Assembly (NCBI GenBank): GCA_016207545.1
Contig: JACQPO010000206.1
Span: 1 to 21,754 of the forward strand
Source of the DNA: Methanobacteriota archaeon
GTDB taxonomy: Archaea > Thermoplasmatota > Thermoplasmata > RBG-16-68-12 > EA-27
Reading direction: 5' to 3'
DNA length: 21,754 nt
Positions 1 to 7,556 of this stretch are shown here, one piece after another; the first letter of the stretch is position 1; each line of letters opens with the position of its first letter. The translations under genes and the position numbers were made by a program. The notes under the pieces are model-generated. The model did no database searches. It saw only the letters and a list, made by a program, of their open reading frames with translations, and was not told the DNA's origin.

Positions 1-162
1 AAGGCGGGCGATCGCCAAGATTAGTTGATGAATCGAGGGGCTGAGGACCGCAGCCTCGAGTCGGCCATCGAGGCGAAGGGTTTCCGTGCTCCGGGTGAAC
101 ATGTCGGCCGTAACAACGACCGAGGGCCGGAAACCTGTGGTAGTATCCGGTTTGCGGAGCAC
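1..162 (-). CDS. Unrecognised protein, N-terminal 54 residues (runs off left edge)
   Basis: An open frame on the minus strand starts at GTG 162-160 and stays open to base 1 (54 codons, no stop). It begins MLRKPDTTTGFRPSVVVTAD and ends, in the window, at LILAIARL. The start was chosen because the palindromic TATA box at 181-192 lies about 25 bases upstream, the spacing of a leaderless archaeal transcript. An ATG at codon 21 is an alternative. I recognise no family. It lies downstream of the Lhr helicase on the same strand but has its own promoter and is separated from it by about 280 bases. The rest of the gene is outside the window, so product and reality of the gene are both uncertain. Confidence 0.42.
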   Translation of the reverse strand, partial: MLRKPDTTTGFRPSVVVTADMFTRSTETLRLDGRLEAAVLSPSIHQLILAIARL

Positions 163-180
163 GAGAATGATTATGAATAT

Positions 181-192
181 CTTATTAATAAG
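181..192. promoter_or_regulatory. Palindromic TATA box, possibly bidirectional
   Basis: CTTATTAATAAG is a perfect 12-base palindrome inside the most AT-rich stretch of the left end (168-192). On the minus strand it predicts a transcript starting near 162, exactly at the proposed GTG. On the plus strand it, or the adjacent TTATGAATAT at 171-180, predicts a start near 201-212, where the foldable non-coding region begins. Confidence 0.6.
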
Positions 193-203
193 CCTTCCCT
201 TAT

Positions 204-440
204 GATGTGCGAAAGTGAGACGACTGGCGCACATCGGGGAAGGCCGAAAGGATGGCCTTCGCGGACTTTGCCAGCTTGGGGGCAAAGCGAGTCCAGCAGG
301 CCCGTATCCTCGAACGCCGTCCAGGCGAATCTGGCTTCGGGGAGGTGCCTGGGGGACCCGACGCACCGGCGGGGCGGTCTTGAGGCCTGCGAAAGCTGTG
401 CTGGCCCCAGCGAGGGCGACCCTTGCCGTCGAACGCTGGC
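204..440 (+). ncRNA. Candidate structured non-coding RNA, class unknown
   Basis: This stretch has no convincing coding frame and contains consecutive inverted repeats. GATGTGCG 204-211 pairs with 228-235 (8 perfect base pairs). GAAGGCC 239-245 pairs with 254-260. 263-272 pairs with 281-286 and 291-294, with a four-base bulge. A longer-range helix joins GCAGGCC 296-302 to 384-390 and encloses a helix of 319-326 with 347-357. CCAGCG 407-412 pairs with 434-439, with an inner AGGG/CCCT stem at 413-423. A TATA box at 171-192 could drive it on the plus strand, although strand is not proven because helices fold on either. I looked for landmark motifs of RNase P RNA, SRP RNA and tRNA and did not find them. 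It lies just past the 3' end of the convergent Lhr gene, so it could instead be its 3' untranslated region. Confidence 0.42.
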
Positions 441-442
441 AG

Positions 443-3325
443 TCAGTACGCATACGTCTTCCCCGTCGGCTCCCTCGCGGGCCGCTGGTCCCAGTACGGC
501 CGCGTGGTCACGTACCGGAGCTTCGCGTCATACAGGTCGGCGAAGAACGTCTTCTCGTCTCGGTGCATCTTCGCGAGCACCTTGCTCGCGGCCTGCGGAC
601 CGACCCCGTACACGCTGAGCGCGAGGACCGCCTTCCGCCCGTACACCGCGACGAGGTCCGCGCCTTGGCGGGCGCGCACGAGTTCCTTTTCCTCCTCGTC
701 CGACAGGTCGAGCCCCATCTGGTGGCGCGTGAACGCGTCCCGGATCGGACCGCCGTGCCACGACAGCGGACTGAGGAGGTTCGACGCGCACGCGGGGCAC
801 GCGGGCTTCTCCGGCAGCGCCTCGACCTCGTGGTCGAAATCGATGTGCCCGCACGCGAAGCACAGCAGGTTCACCCGCTCCGTGAGGAGGAACTGCCGCA
901 TGCGTTCCACATTCTGCTCCCGCTCCGCCTCCGGGGAGAACAGCTCCGGGGCCTCCACGTACCGGCGGACGATCGGGTAGCCAAGCGGGGTGGGCGTCTT
1001 CCCCCTGAACGTCTCCACCCGAAGCGTTCGGCCGCGGATGTCCCGGAAGATGTGGCGGACGCGGTCGAAATCCACGTGCTCGAGGAACATCTCCCGTTTT
1101 GCTTCCTCCTCCACGGGCGTCCCGCGGAACCGGACCTCGAAGCTGTTCAGCTCGTCCGCGGGGATGAGCAGGCCTCGCGGGATCGCCCCGAACCGCTCCG
1201 CGATGAACTTCATCCGGAAGCCGATGGGCAGGTGGTCGCGGACGAGGATGTCGAGGCTCCGCTCGAGCTCCGCGTCGTCGATCCCGAACAGGTACGCGGC
1301 GAGTTCCCGCAGGTCGACCTCCTCCGTCGTCCGCGTGAGCTCGAACAGGATGCGATACGCGTCCGTCCACCAGAACCGGACGAGGTTTCGCCGGGCGAGC
1401 AGCTCCTCGATCAGGTCTCCGAATGTGTTGTTCACGACCTCGCCGAACGGGGCGTGGACGATCAGGAATCGGTCGAACGCCTCCAGGAGGAGGGTGCGGT
1501 CCGTCGGGACGGGGGCGCCCGTCTCGAGGTGGTGCGCGACGACCTCGACGATGCGCCGCACCGCGGACTTGTTCGCGGGCCACTCCGCCGCCAGTTCGTC
1601 GATCGCCTTGGAGGCGGGGGCCTTTTGCAACTTGGCGGCGATTTCCCCCCGGAGCCGCGCGGTTTCCCGAGCGACCTCGTACGGCACGGGCAGGATTTCC
1701 CCGTCCCATCCCGGGATGCGCGCGGTCGGATCCTCCACGGGGTTCACGAACACGCGTCCGTCCGGCGCGATCTCGACGATCTTCCACGTCCGTCCGCGGA
1801 CGATGAAGCTCACGCCGCGGCGGGCCCGCAACACGATCTCCTCCTCTCCCAGGATGCCCACGGGCTTCATCGTGGTGAGGTCGATCACGGGATAGGTGCG
1901 CTCGTCACGGATCGTCGACAGGTTTCGGAAGTAGTAGTCGCGCCCTTTCGCCGTAAGGATCAGCGCGCTCCCCGCCGCGCGCAGGAGCGTCAGGTGGACC
2001 ATGTAGTCCGCGACCCGCTCGAACGCGCGGTCGTCCCGGTAGGGCCACGCCCGGCGGACCACCGCCAGAATACGCTTCCGTTCCGCGCGTCCCCCCGCGT
2101 CGAACACGAGCCCCACGATCTGGTGGCCGAGCACGTCGAGGGCGCCCTTGTGGATCTTCAGCGGCTCCAAGTCTCCGCGGCGCGCGCGTCGGATCACCGC
2201 AAGCGACTCCGTGGCGTCGTCCGCGCTCACGGCCACAATCGTCCCTTTGCTCACGCGCGTGAGCGTGTGGCCCGCGCGGCCGACGCGCTGCACGAGGCTC
2301 GTCGCCTGCCGCGGGCTCATGTACTGGAGCGCGTGGTCGACGGATCCCACGTCGATCCCGAGCTCGAGCGTCGACGTGCACACGAGCGCCTTGAGGGCCC
2401 CCGCCTTGAACTCGCACTCCGCCTTCTCCCGAGCCTCGCGCGGCAGGGAGCCGTGGTGGACGCCGACGACGTCCGTGAGCATGTTGAACCGCGAGCTGAG
2501 CAGCTCCGCGTTGTTCCGGCTGTTCACGAACACGAGCGTGGCGCGGTGCTCCTCGATCGCGTCCTGCATGAGCGTCAGGCTCGCCGCGACCTCCGGGGAG
2601 ATGAACAGCTGTCGCGCGAGTTCGAAATCCTCGTCGTTCGGCTTCGGCCACTCGACGCCGTACTCCGCCTTCTTCGGTGGCGCGACCTGCACAACCTCGA
2701 GCGGGGACTCGCCGCCGAACAGGGCCGCGACCTCCTCCGGGTTCCCGACGGTCGCGCTCAGCCCGATCCGCTGGAAGTCGCCGGCGACCTCCCGGAGCCG
2801 CTCGAGGCCGATCGCGAGCTGTATCCCCCGGCGATCCTTCGCGAGCTGGTGGACTTCGTCGACGATGACGTGGCGGACCCATTTCAGGTGGGACCGCATG
2901 CGCTTCGCGGGGAGGATTGCCTGCAACGTCTCCGGCGTCGTCACGAGCAGGTCCGGCGGTTTCACCGCCTGCTTCCGCCGGGCGCTCGGCGGCGTGTCCC
3001 CGTGTCGGATTTCCACGCGAATCCCGAGCTTCTGCGCCCACCATGTGATCCGACGCTCCATGTCCCGGTTGAGCGCGCGGAGCGGCGTGATGTAGACGCA
3101 CCCGATGCCGAGTCGTTCCCGCACGGCGAGGCGGTCGAAGACTGGGAGGAGGGCGGCCTCTGTCTTCCCCGAACCCGTGGGGGAAATGATGAGGACGTCT
3201 CGCCCCGCGAGGATTCGAGGGATTGCGGCCTCCTGCGGCGGCGTGGGTGCCTCCATGCCCACCTCGCGTAGGAGGTCTCGGATGGTCGAGGACAGGGATG
3301 CGAAGGCGCCGGCTTGCGGGCCCAT
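443..3325 (-). CDS. lhr: Lhr-like superfamily 2 DEAD/DEAH-box helicase with C-terminal zinc finger
   Basis: This 960-residue protein is a large Lhr-type ATP-dependent helicase, a family linked to nucleic-acid unwinding in repair and recombination. Visible motifs are the Walker A SPTGSGKT at residues 48-55, the DEVH box at 156-159, SAT at 190-192, motif V around TSTLELGIDVG (315-325) and motif VI QRVGRAGH at 344-351. The region after the two RecA domains fits the winged-helix and Lhr-core part. Four cysteines (822, 825, 843, 846; CFAC and CPAC) form a zinc finger close to the C-terminus, followed by a helical tail with YGVGPQAASKVL that resembles a helix-hairpin-helix. The ATG at 3325 is supported by a TATA-like box about 29 bases upstream (3351-3360). 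It is monocistronic as far as can be seen and diverges from the membrane-protein pair. The exact Lhr subgroup is not certain. Confidence 0.93.
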   Translation of the reverse strand: MGPQAGAFASLSSTIRDLLREVGMEAPTPPQEAAIPRILAGRDVLIISPTGSGKTEAALLPVFDRLAVRERLGIGCVYITPLRALNRDMERRITWWAQKLGIRVEIRHGDTPPSARRKQAVKPPDLLVTTPETLQAILPAKRMRSHLKWVRHVIVDEVHQLAKDRRGIQLAIGLERLREVAGDFQRIGLSATVGNPEEVAALFGGESPLEVVQVAPPKKAEYGVEWPKPNDEDFELARQLFISPEVAASLTLMQDAIEEHRATLVFVNSRNNAELLSSRFNMLTDVVGVHHGSLPREAREKAECEFKAGALKALVCTSTLELGIDVGSVDHALQYMSPRQATSLVQRVGRAGHTLTRVSKGTIVAVSADDATESLAVIRRARRGDLEPLKIHKGALDVLGHQIVGLVFDAGGRAERKRILAVVRRAWPYRDDRAFERVADYMVHLTLLRAAGSALILTAKGRDYYFRNLSTIRDERTYPVIDLTTMKPVGILGEEEIVLRARRGVSFIVRGRTWKIVEIAPDGRVFVNPVEDPTARIPGWDGEILPVPYEVARETARLRGEIAAKLQKAPASKAIDELAAEWPANKSAVRRIVEVVAHHLETGAPVPTDRTLLLEAFDRFLIVHAPFGEVVNNTFGDLIEELLARRNLVRFWWTDAYRILFELTRTTEEVDLRELAAYLFGIDDAELERSLDILVRDHLPIGFRMKFIAERFGAIPRGLLIPADELNSFEVRFRGTPVEEEAKREMFLEHVDFDRVRHIFRDIRGRTLRVETFRGKTPTPLGYPIVRRYVEAPELFSPEAEREQNVERMRQFLLTERVNLLCFACGHIDFDHEVEALPEKPACPACASNLLSPLSWHGGPIRDAFTRHQMGLDLSDEEEKELVRARQGADLVAVYGRKAVLALSVYGVGPQAASKVLAKMHRDEKTFFADLYDAKLRYVTTRPYWDQRPAREPTGKTYAY

Positions 3326-3350
3326 GGAAGTGCGCGGGAAACGAAGGGCG

Positions 3351-3360
3351 GTTATTTGAA
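3351..3360 (-). promoter_or_regulatory. TATA box of the Lhr helicase gene
   Basis: Read on the minus strand this is TTCAAATAAC, centred about 29 bases before the ATG at 3325. The same core recurs at 10315-10323 before the winged-helix gene. Between this box and the plus-strand box at 3446 there is no other feature I can support. Confidence 0.55.
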
Positions 3361-3445
3361 CACTGATGCGGGGCGTGGGAAAGTGACGGTGCTTACGAGG
3401 GAGCGGGGACTCGGACGGTGACGAAGGATTGTCCCTTCGACCGGC

Positions 3446-3455
3446 TTAATATATA
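3446..3455 (+). promoter_or_regulatory. TATA box of the membrane-protein pair
   Basis: TTAATATATA is the best TATA box in the window. It predicts transcription from about 3477, leaving a leader of roughly 50 bases. This unit therefore appears to use a Shine-Dalgarno sequence (GGAGG at 3518-3522) rather than leaderless initiation. Confidence 0.65.
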
Positions 3456-3530
3456 CAGACCGGCATCTCACGGGCCAAGCCTCTATTGCCGTGCAGACCC
3501 CCGCAGGGGTTGACTGCGGAGGCTATGTCG

Positions 3531-4133
3531 ATGGAAATCCCGCTGCTGGGCCGGATTCGGAAGATGGAGCCCTCGCTCGCGACCCTGCTCCTCGTCATCG
3601 TAGGTGCGGTCGCCGTCGTCGGACTGGTCGTTGCGATGACGGCGCCCGTCGGAGTTCTGGTGGGCGACACGCAATGGCACTACGTGTCCGCGTTCCATGG
3701 CATGGCCGCGACCGTGTTCCTCCTGGGGGCCACGATCGCGGTCTACCTCGCGTGGCGGCTGTACATCGGCGAAATCCGAGCGTTTCGGGACCTGAAGTGG
3801 CTGGCGGCGTTTTCCACGGTGATGTCCGCCGCCACGATTGGGTTCGGGAACTGGATTTACATCGCATACCGCGCACCGGGCGGGCCCCGGAGCTACTTCC
3901 TGGAGAATCTTCCGGAGGTCCACAAGATATTCTTCGAGTTCAAAGAGTTCATCGCGCTGTTCACGCTTCCGATGTTCGCCGTGTCCACGTTCATCCTGTG
4001 GAAGTACGGCGATTCCCTTGTCAAGAACCGCGAGGCGCGCGCGACCGCGAGCGTCCCCATCCTCCTGGGGATGTTCTTCCTCCTGCTCGCGTACGTGCTC
4101 GGGGCTGCAATCACGAAGCTGAGGGGGGTGTGA
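3531..4133 (+). CDS. Five-helix membrane protein of unknown function
   Basis: From ATG 3531 the protein has 200 residues; GGAGG at 3518-3522 sits eight bases before it. ATG 3525 and TTG 3486 are alternative in-frame starts. Hydrophobic segments lie near residues 16-38, 53-78, 90-113, 138-158 and 172-195. Histidines near membrane edges (H50, H56 in YVSAFHGMAATV, H131 in PEVHKIFFEFKEF) could be metal or haem ligands, but that is only a suggestion. I do not recognise the family. The gene is followed, in the same frame and after a single TGA, by a second small membrane protein, so the two probably form one complex or are translated together. Confidence 0.75.
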   Translation: MEIPLLGRIRKMEPSLATLLLVIVGAVAVVGLVVAMTAPVGVLVGDTQWHYVSAFHGMAATVFLLGATIAVYLAWRLYIGEIRAFRDLKWLAAFSTVMSAATIGFGNWIYIAYRAPGGPRSYFLENLPEVHKIFFEFKEFIALFTLPMFAVSTFILWKYGDSLVKNREARATASVPILLGMFFLLLAYVLGAAITKLRGV

Positions 4134-4202
4134 GCCACGGACGTCGAATCTGTCTCCGTCCCGGTCCACGAGGAGCCGGTCCCCCTCAAGTTCGCCACAG
4201 GC

Positions 4203-4517
4203 GTGGCTGTCGCCGCCCTCCTCGCGGCGTGGCTCGGGCTCATGGCCCTCGCAATCACGAACATCGCAGCGGGTGCGAACGACGGGTTCAAGACGGCGAT
4301 CACGCTGAACTCGGGGATCGGCCCCTACAGCGGGAAGGAAGTGATCTGGCTCGCGACGTGGTTCGTCAGCTGGCCCATCCTGCACTTCGTCCTGCGGAAC
4401 AGGGAGTTGGACCTGAAGAAGTGGTTCGGCGCCTTCCTGGTGGGCCTGCTCATCGCGGTCGTCCTGATGTGGCCGCCGGTCTTCGAGGCCATCGCGGACG
4501 CGATCAAGGGCGGCTGA
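4203..4517 (+). CDS. Small three-helix membrane protein; true start probably upstream
   Basis: From GTG 4203 the product has 104 residues with three hydrophobic segments (about residues 1-22, 44-64 and 78-98) separated by a polar loop containing GANDGFKTAITLNSGIGPY. I do not recognise the family. No Shine-Dalgarno precedes 4203, and the start falls at the edge of the first membrane helix. The same frame is open back to the TGA of the upstream gene (4131-4133) and encodes a plausible tail, VESVSVPVHEEPVPLKFATG. That upstream stretch has no ATG, GTG, TTG or CTG codon. An ACG at 4137, seven bases after the purine-rich GAGGGGGG, could be a non-canonical start. Co-transcribed with the preceding membrane protein. 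Confidence 0.7.
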   Translation: MAVAALLAAWLGLMALAITNIAAGANDGFKTAITLNSGIGPYSGKEVIWLATWFVSWPILHFVLRNRELDLKKWFGAFLVGLLIAVVLMWPPVFEAIADAIKGG

Positions 4518-4574
4518 AACCTTCGAACCGTTGCGAGGGCTGCGCCAATCCCGAATCACTGCCGCCAGAAACGC

Positions 4575-4958
4575 CTAGTGCTCGTGGTGGTGGCCGTGTC
4601 CGCCCGAGTCCGGCGCGCCCTCGCCCTTCGGGTTGAAGGACTTCCCGCAGCCGCACGTGGACCAGTTGTTCGGGTTCGAGATCATGAACCCGCTGCCCGC
4701 GATGGACTCGACGTAGTCGACCGTGGACCCGTCCATGAACTCCGCGGCCCGGTCGTCGACAACGACTCGAACCCCGTCGTCCTGCACGACGAGGTCGCCC
4801 TCCTGGATCTTGTTGTCGAGGGCGAGGCCGTACGAGAGGCCCGAGCAGCCGCCGCCCGCGACGTACACGCGGAGGAAGGAATCCTCGACGCTGCCGTGCT
4901 TCTGGATGAGCTCCTTGAGCTTCGCCACGGCCGGGTCCGTCAGCTGAATCTGGACCAT
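4575..4958 (-). CDS. HesB/IscA/ErpA-type iron-sulfur cluster carrier
   Basis: This 127-residue A-type carrier would bind and transfer Fe-S clusters in the cytoplasm. The three family cysteines are present: C38 in AGGGCSGLSYG, and C102 and C104 in STCGCGKSF. The core length matches the family. The extra C-terminal tail ends HGHHHEH, a possible metal-binding extension. The ATG at 4958 lies about 35 bases from an AT-rich box at 4988-4998. It is convergent with the membrane-protein pair (57 bases apart) and lies downstream of the acetyltransferase on the same strand but with its own promoter. No other Fe-S assembly gene is in the window. Confidence 0.93.
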   Translation of the reverse strand: MVQIQLTDPAVAKLKELIQKHGSVEDSFLRVYVAGGGCSGLSYGLALDNKIQEGDLVVQDDGVRVVVDDRAAEFMDGSTVDYVESIAGSGFMISNPNNWSTCGCGKSFNPKGEGAPDSGGHGHHHEH

Positions 4959-4987
4959 CGTTATCCCGTGTTATCTATGATAGGGCC

Positions 4988-4998
4988 GTTATTAAAGG
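4988..4998 (-). promoter_or_regulatory. TATA box of the A-type Fe-S carrier gene
   Basis: On the minus strand it reads CCTTTAATAAC, about 35 bases before the ATG at 4958, giving a leader of perhaps ten bases. The sequence to the ATG holds nothing else. Confidence 0.55.
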
Positions 4999-5016
4999 TT
5001 TCCGACCGGTTTCGCG

Positions 5017-5487
5017 CTACAAAGCCTTCCGGAGCGCGACCCGCTCCTCCTGGAATCCCGCAGAAGCGTACAATGCGCGGGCGGCCGCGTTCCGCGCGCC
5101 GACCTCCAGCCGCAACGTCCGAAACCCTCGCCCGCGGCACCAACGTTCCGCCTCTTGGAGGAGGCGTCGTGCGACGCCTTGGCGGCGGAATTGCGGGGCG
5201 ACCCAGATGTCGTAGAGGAAGCCGAAGGGCATCGGGCTGAGCATCGAGGACGCGCCGCCGACGATCGCGTAGCCCGCGACGCGACCTTCCTCGGACTCCG
5301 CGACGTAGATTGCATTCCTGCGGGAGTCGATCACACGCTTTGCCTGCGCCCGGAAGTGTGCCTCGAACGCCTTCCGGTCCAGCCGCGTTCGTTCCTCCGG
5401 CGGCAAATCGTTCCACACGGTCTCCGTCGTCGCCGCCCAGACAAGGTCGAGGTCCTGCCGCGCCGCCTCCCGGATCCGAACGTCCAT
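5017..5487 (-). CDS. GNAT-family N-acetyltransferase
   Basis: The 156-residue protein is a single GNAT domain that would transfer an acetyl group from acetyl-CoA to an amine; the substrate cannot be read from sequence. The acetyl-CoA binding motif A is RRQGVARRLL at residues 101-110 after the beta strand FLYDIWVAP. The C-terminal part has N133 and Y140 in NAAARALYASAGF, the usual pattern. The start MDVRIREAAR at 5487 was preferred to an in-frame ATG at 5574 because the domain begins here, a GGAGG lies directly before it, and the shared TATA box at 5525-5530 lies between the two candidates. Divergent from the TPR gene. Confidence 0.9.
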   Translation of the reverse strand: MDVRIREAARQDLDLVWAATTETVWNDLPPEERTRLDRKAFEAHFRAQAKRVIDSRRNAIYVAESEEGRVAGYAIVGGASSMLSPMPFGFLYDIWVAPQFRRQGVARRLLQEAERWCRGRGFRTLRLEVGARNAAARALYASAGFQEERVALRKAL

Positions 5488-5524
5488 CCTCCGCCCCCTC
5501 GGCTCCGAAACGAGGGAACATTTC

Positions 5525-5530
5525 TTATAA
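5525..5530. promoter_or_regulatory. Shared palindromic TATA box between acetyltransferase and TPR gene
   Basis: TTATAA is its own reverse complement. On the plus strand it is about 25 bases before the GTG at 5553 (leaderless). On the minus strand it predicts a start near 5501, giving a short leader with GGAGG before the ATG at 5487. No other AT-rich box exists in this intergenic gap. Confidence 0.6.
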
Positions 5531-5552
5531 CCGCACCTCCGATGGTTCCCCC

Positions 5553-7556
5553 GTGCTCCAGGCCCCCTGCCCACGGTGCGGGGAGCCGAGCGAGGACGGG
5601 CTGTGCCTCCGGTGCGTCGGCTACGTCCTTCGCTTCGACCCGTACGCCCTCCGCCCGGGCCTTCCAGGACCGTCCTTCGACCGCGTCGCCCGCAAGGGGC
5701 CCGCGCTCCTCACCCTGAATCCGGCGGCGCCCGTCCGGTTCGCGCCGCCGTCGGAGCCGACGGACGACGACCCGTTCGCGTTGCGGTTCCTCCGCCACGT
5801 CGGTGTGCCCGACGGGAGCGAGGCGATTCTCACGCGCGGGGATCGGGAAGTGTTCCATCGCTTGTTCCGCCGATGGGCGCGGGCCCCACCGGCGGACGAG
5901 GACGTCGCGCGTGTCGTCCATGCGCTGTACGCGGGCGCCGCGTCGTTCCCCGGGATGCCGCCAGAACTCGTCGCGCAGTTCCGTTCCTTGGCGGGGATTT
6001 CCGAGCCGACTGCGGAGGAGATCCCACCTCCCGTTCCCGAGCCGGAGCCGGAGCCCGAACCGGAACCCGAGCCGGAGCCCGAACCGGAGGAACCGCCCGC
6101 ACCCGCTCCGCCGTCCGCGCCGGCCGAACCTGAGGGTCCGGAGCCGCTCGCCCTCCAGACGCGGAAGGAGGAACTCGAGCGGGAGCGGGACGAGTTCGCG
6201 CGGTGGCTCGACAGCAAGCGCGAGGAGCTCGAGCAGCGGGTAGAGTTCCGGCTCGCGGAACTCCAGGAGCGCGAGGCCGCGCTGGCGGAGAAGGAGCGGC
6301 GAATCCGCGAGGAGGAGGAACGGACGCGCGCACCGCCGGCGCCTCCCGTCCCGCCCGCCCCCGTCGTCGCGCCGCGGCAGGAGTTGCGGGAGAGGGCCGC
6401 GGAGCTCCTCGAGGCGGGCCGCCGCGAGGAGGCGTTGACGCTGTACGACGAACTCCTGCACACGGATCCGCGGGACGCGGAGGCGTGGTTCAACCGCGCG
6501 GAGGTCCTCGCCGTCCTCAACCGGAAGGAGGAGGCGATTGCGTCCCTCGAACGCGTCGTCGAACTGAACCCGGACCACAAGGTCGCGCTCGGGGAACTCG
6601 CGAACCTCCTGTTCGAGCGCGGCGAGTTCGGGCAGGCCGCCGCGACCCTCGCGGACCTCCTCGCCCGGGCGCCGTCCGAGCTTGACCATTGGCTGCGCCG
6701 CGCCGCGGGACTCCTCGCGGAGGGGAAGGCGACGGAGGCGACGCTCATCTACAACGCCGTGCTCGAGGTGGACTCTGCGAATCTGGCCGCGCGCCTCGCC
6801 CTCGGCGACCTACTGCTCGCGATGGGGGACGTGCAGAAGGCGGACCGGGAGTACTCGGAAGCCCTCCAGCACCACCCGGAGAGCCCCGAGGCGCTCCTGA
6901 AGAAAGGGCTGCTGCTCAACCGCCAAGGTCGCTGGGGCGCCGCGATCCAACTGTTCAACCGCGCAATCTCCCTGCGGTTCGACTACCGCGAGGCGTGGGC
7001 GGCGAAGGGGCAGGTGTACCTCGCGCACGACCGGCCCCGGGAGGCGCTCGAGTGTTTCGACAAGCTCGTGACGTTCGAGGAGGGGCAGGAAGAGGCGTGG
7101 TTCGGGAAGGCGCACGCCCACCTCGCGCTCGGGGAGGCGGACAAGGCCGCGGAGAGCGCGCGGAAGGTCCTCGCGATCGACGCGAACAACGAGGAGGCGA
7201 AGGCGCTCCTCGAGCGGTTGCGGCGGATCCCGCCTCCGACGCCCGGAGCCGCGCCGACCATCGCCGTGAGCCGAATCGACTCCGGGGACACAGGTCTCCT
7301 CGGGGAACTCGCGAACGCGCTCCTCGAGGCGGGGGACCCGGAGGGCGCGCTGCGCGGGTATGGGCAGGTGCTGGCCCAGAACCGGAAGGACGCCCGCGCG
7401 TGGTTCGGCAAAGGGCGCGCACTTCACGCGCTGGAACGGTACGAGGAGGCGGTCGAGGCGTTCGCGACCGCAGTCGAGCTCGCGCCCGCACAGGAGGAGT
7501 ACGCGCGGTGGCTCGCGGTGTGCCGTGAACGGCTGACGAAGGAGGGATCCGAGTGA
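5553..7556 (+). CDS. TPR protein with N-terminal zinc ribbon, Pro-Glu linker and coiled coil
   Basis: From GTG 5553 the protein has 667 residues. Its order is: a zinc ribbon (C6, C9, C18, C21), a globular part to about residue 155, a Pro-Glu linker near 160-180, a charged coiled coil near 195-260, and tetratricopeptide repeats from about 275 to the end (for example EAWFNRAEVLAVLNRKEEAI). TPRs are protein-interaction scaffolds, so a scaffold role is likely, but the partner is unknown. The in-frame extension back to 5310 is antisense to the acetyltransferase and was rejected. The shared TATA box at 5525-5530 predicts transcription starting on the GTG itself. The last codons overlap the next gene by four bases (GTGA), so the two TPR proteins are made together. 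Confidence 0.88.
   Translation: MLQAPCPRCGEPSEDGLCLRCVGYVLRFDPYALRPGLPGPSFDRVARKGPALLTLNPAAPVRFAPPSEPTDDDPFALRFLRHVGVPDGSEAILTRGDREVFHRLFRRWARAPPADEDVARVVHALYAGAASFPGMPPELVAQFRSLAGISEPTAEEIPPPVPEPEPEPEPEPEPEPEPEEPPAPAPPSAPAEPEGPEPLALQTRKEELERERDEFARWLDSKREELEQRVEFRLAELQEREAALAEKERRIREEEERTRAPPAPPVPPAPVVAPRQELRERAAELLEAGRREEALTLYDELLHTDPRDAEAWFNRAEVLAVLNRKEEAIASLERVVELNPDHKVALGELANLLFERGEFGQAAATLADLLARAPSELDHWLRRAAGLLAEGKATEATLIYNAVLEVDSANLAARLALGDLLLAMGDVQKADREYSEALQHHPESPEALLKKGLLLNRQGRWGAAIQLFNRAISLRFDYREAWAAKGQVYLAHDRPREALECFDKLVTFEEGQEEAWFGKAHAHLALGEADKAAESARKVLAIDANNEEAKALLERLRRIPPPTPGAAPTIAVSRIDSGDTGLLGELANALLEAGDPEGALRGYGQVLAQNRKDARAWFGKGRALHALERYEEAVEAFATAVELAPAQEEYARWLAVCRERLTKEGSE
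6032..6090 (+). repeat. Hexanucleotide repeat encoding a Pro-Glu linker
   Basis: About nine near-identical CC(G/C)GA(G/A) units encode alternating Pro and Glu between the N-terminal part and the coiled coil of the first TPR protein. It would form a stiff, acidic spacer and is a likely site of length change by slippage. Confidence 0.8.

Noticed and set aside
204..440. RNase P RNA, SRP RNA or C/D guide RNA at this place
   Set aside because: The conserved core motifs of these RNAs were not found on either strand. A TTGATGA at 24-30 followed by CTGA resembles C/D boxes, but it lies in the opposite-strand coding frame and the box C purine is missing.
215..3271. Open frame of 1018 codons on the plus strand
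   Set aside because: It is antisense to the Lhr helicase, is rich in Arg, Pro, His and Val in low-complexity runs, and has no domain. It is a by-product of GC-rich codons.
4131..4133. TGA as a selenocysteine codon joining the two membrane proteins
   Set aside because: No downstream element of SECIS type was seen, the lineage suggested is not known to me for selenocysteine, and the next residues do not form a redox motif. Non-canonical initiation is simpler.
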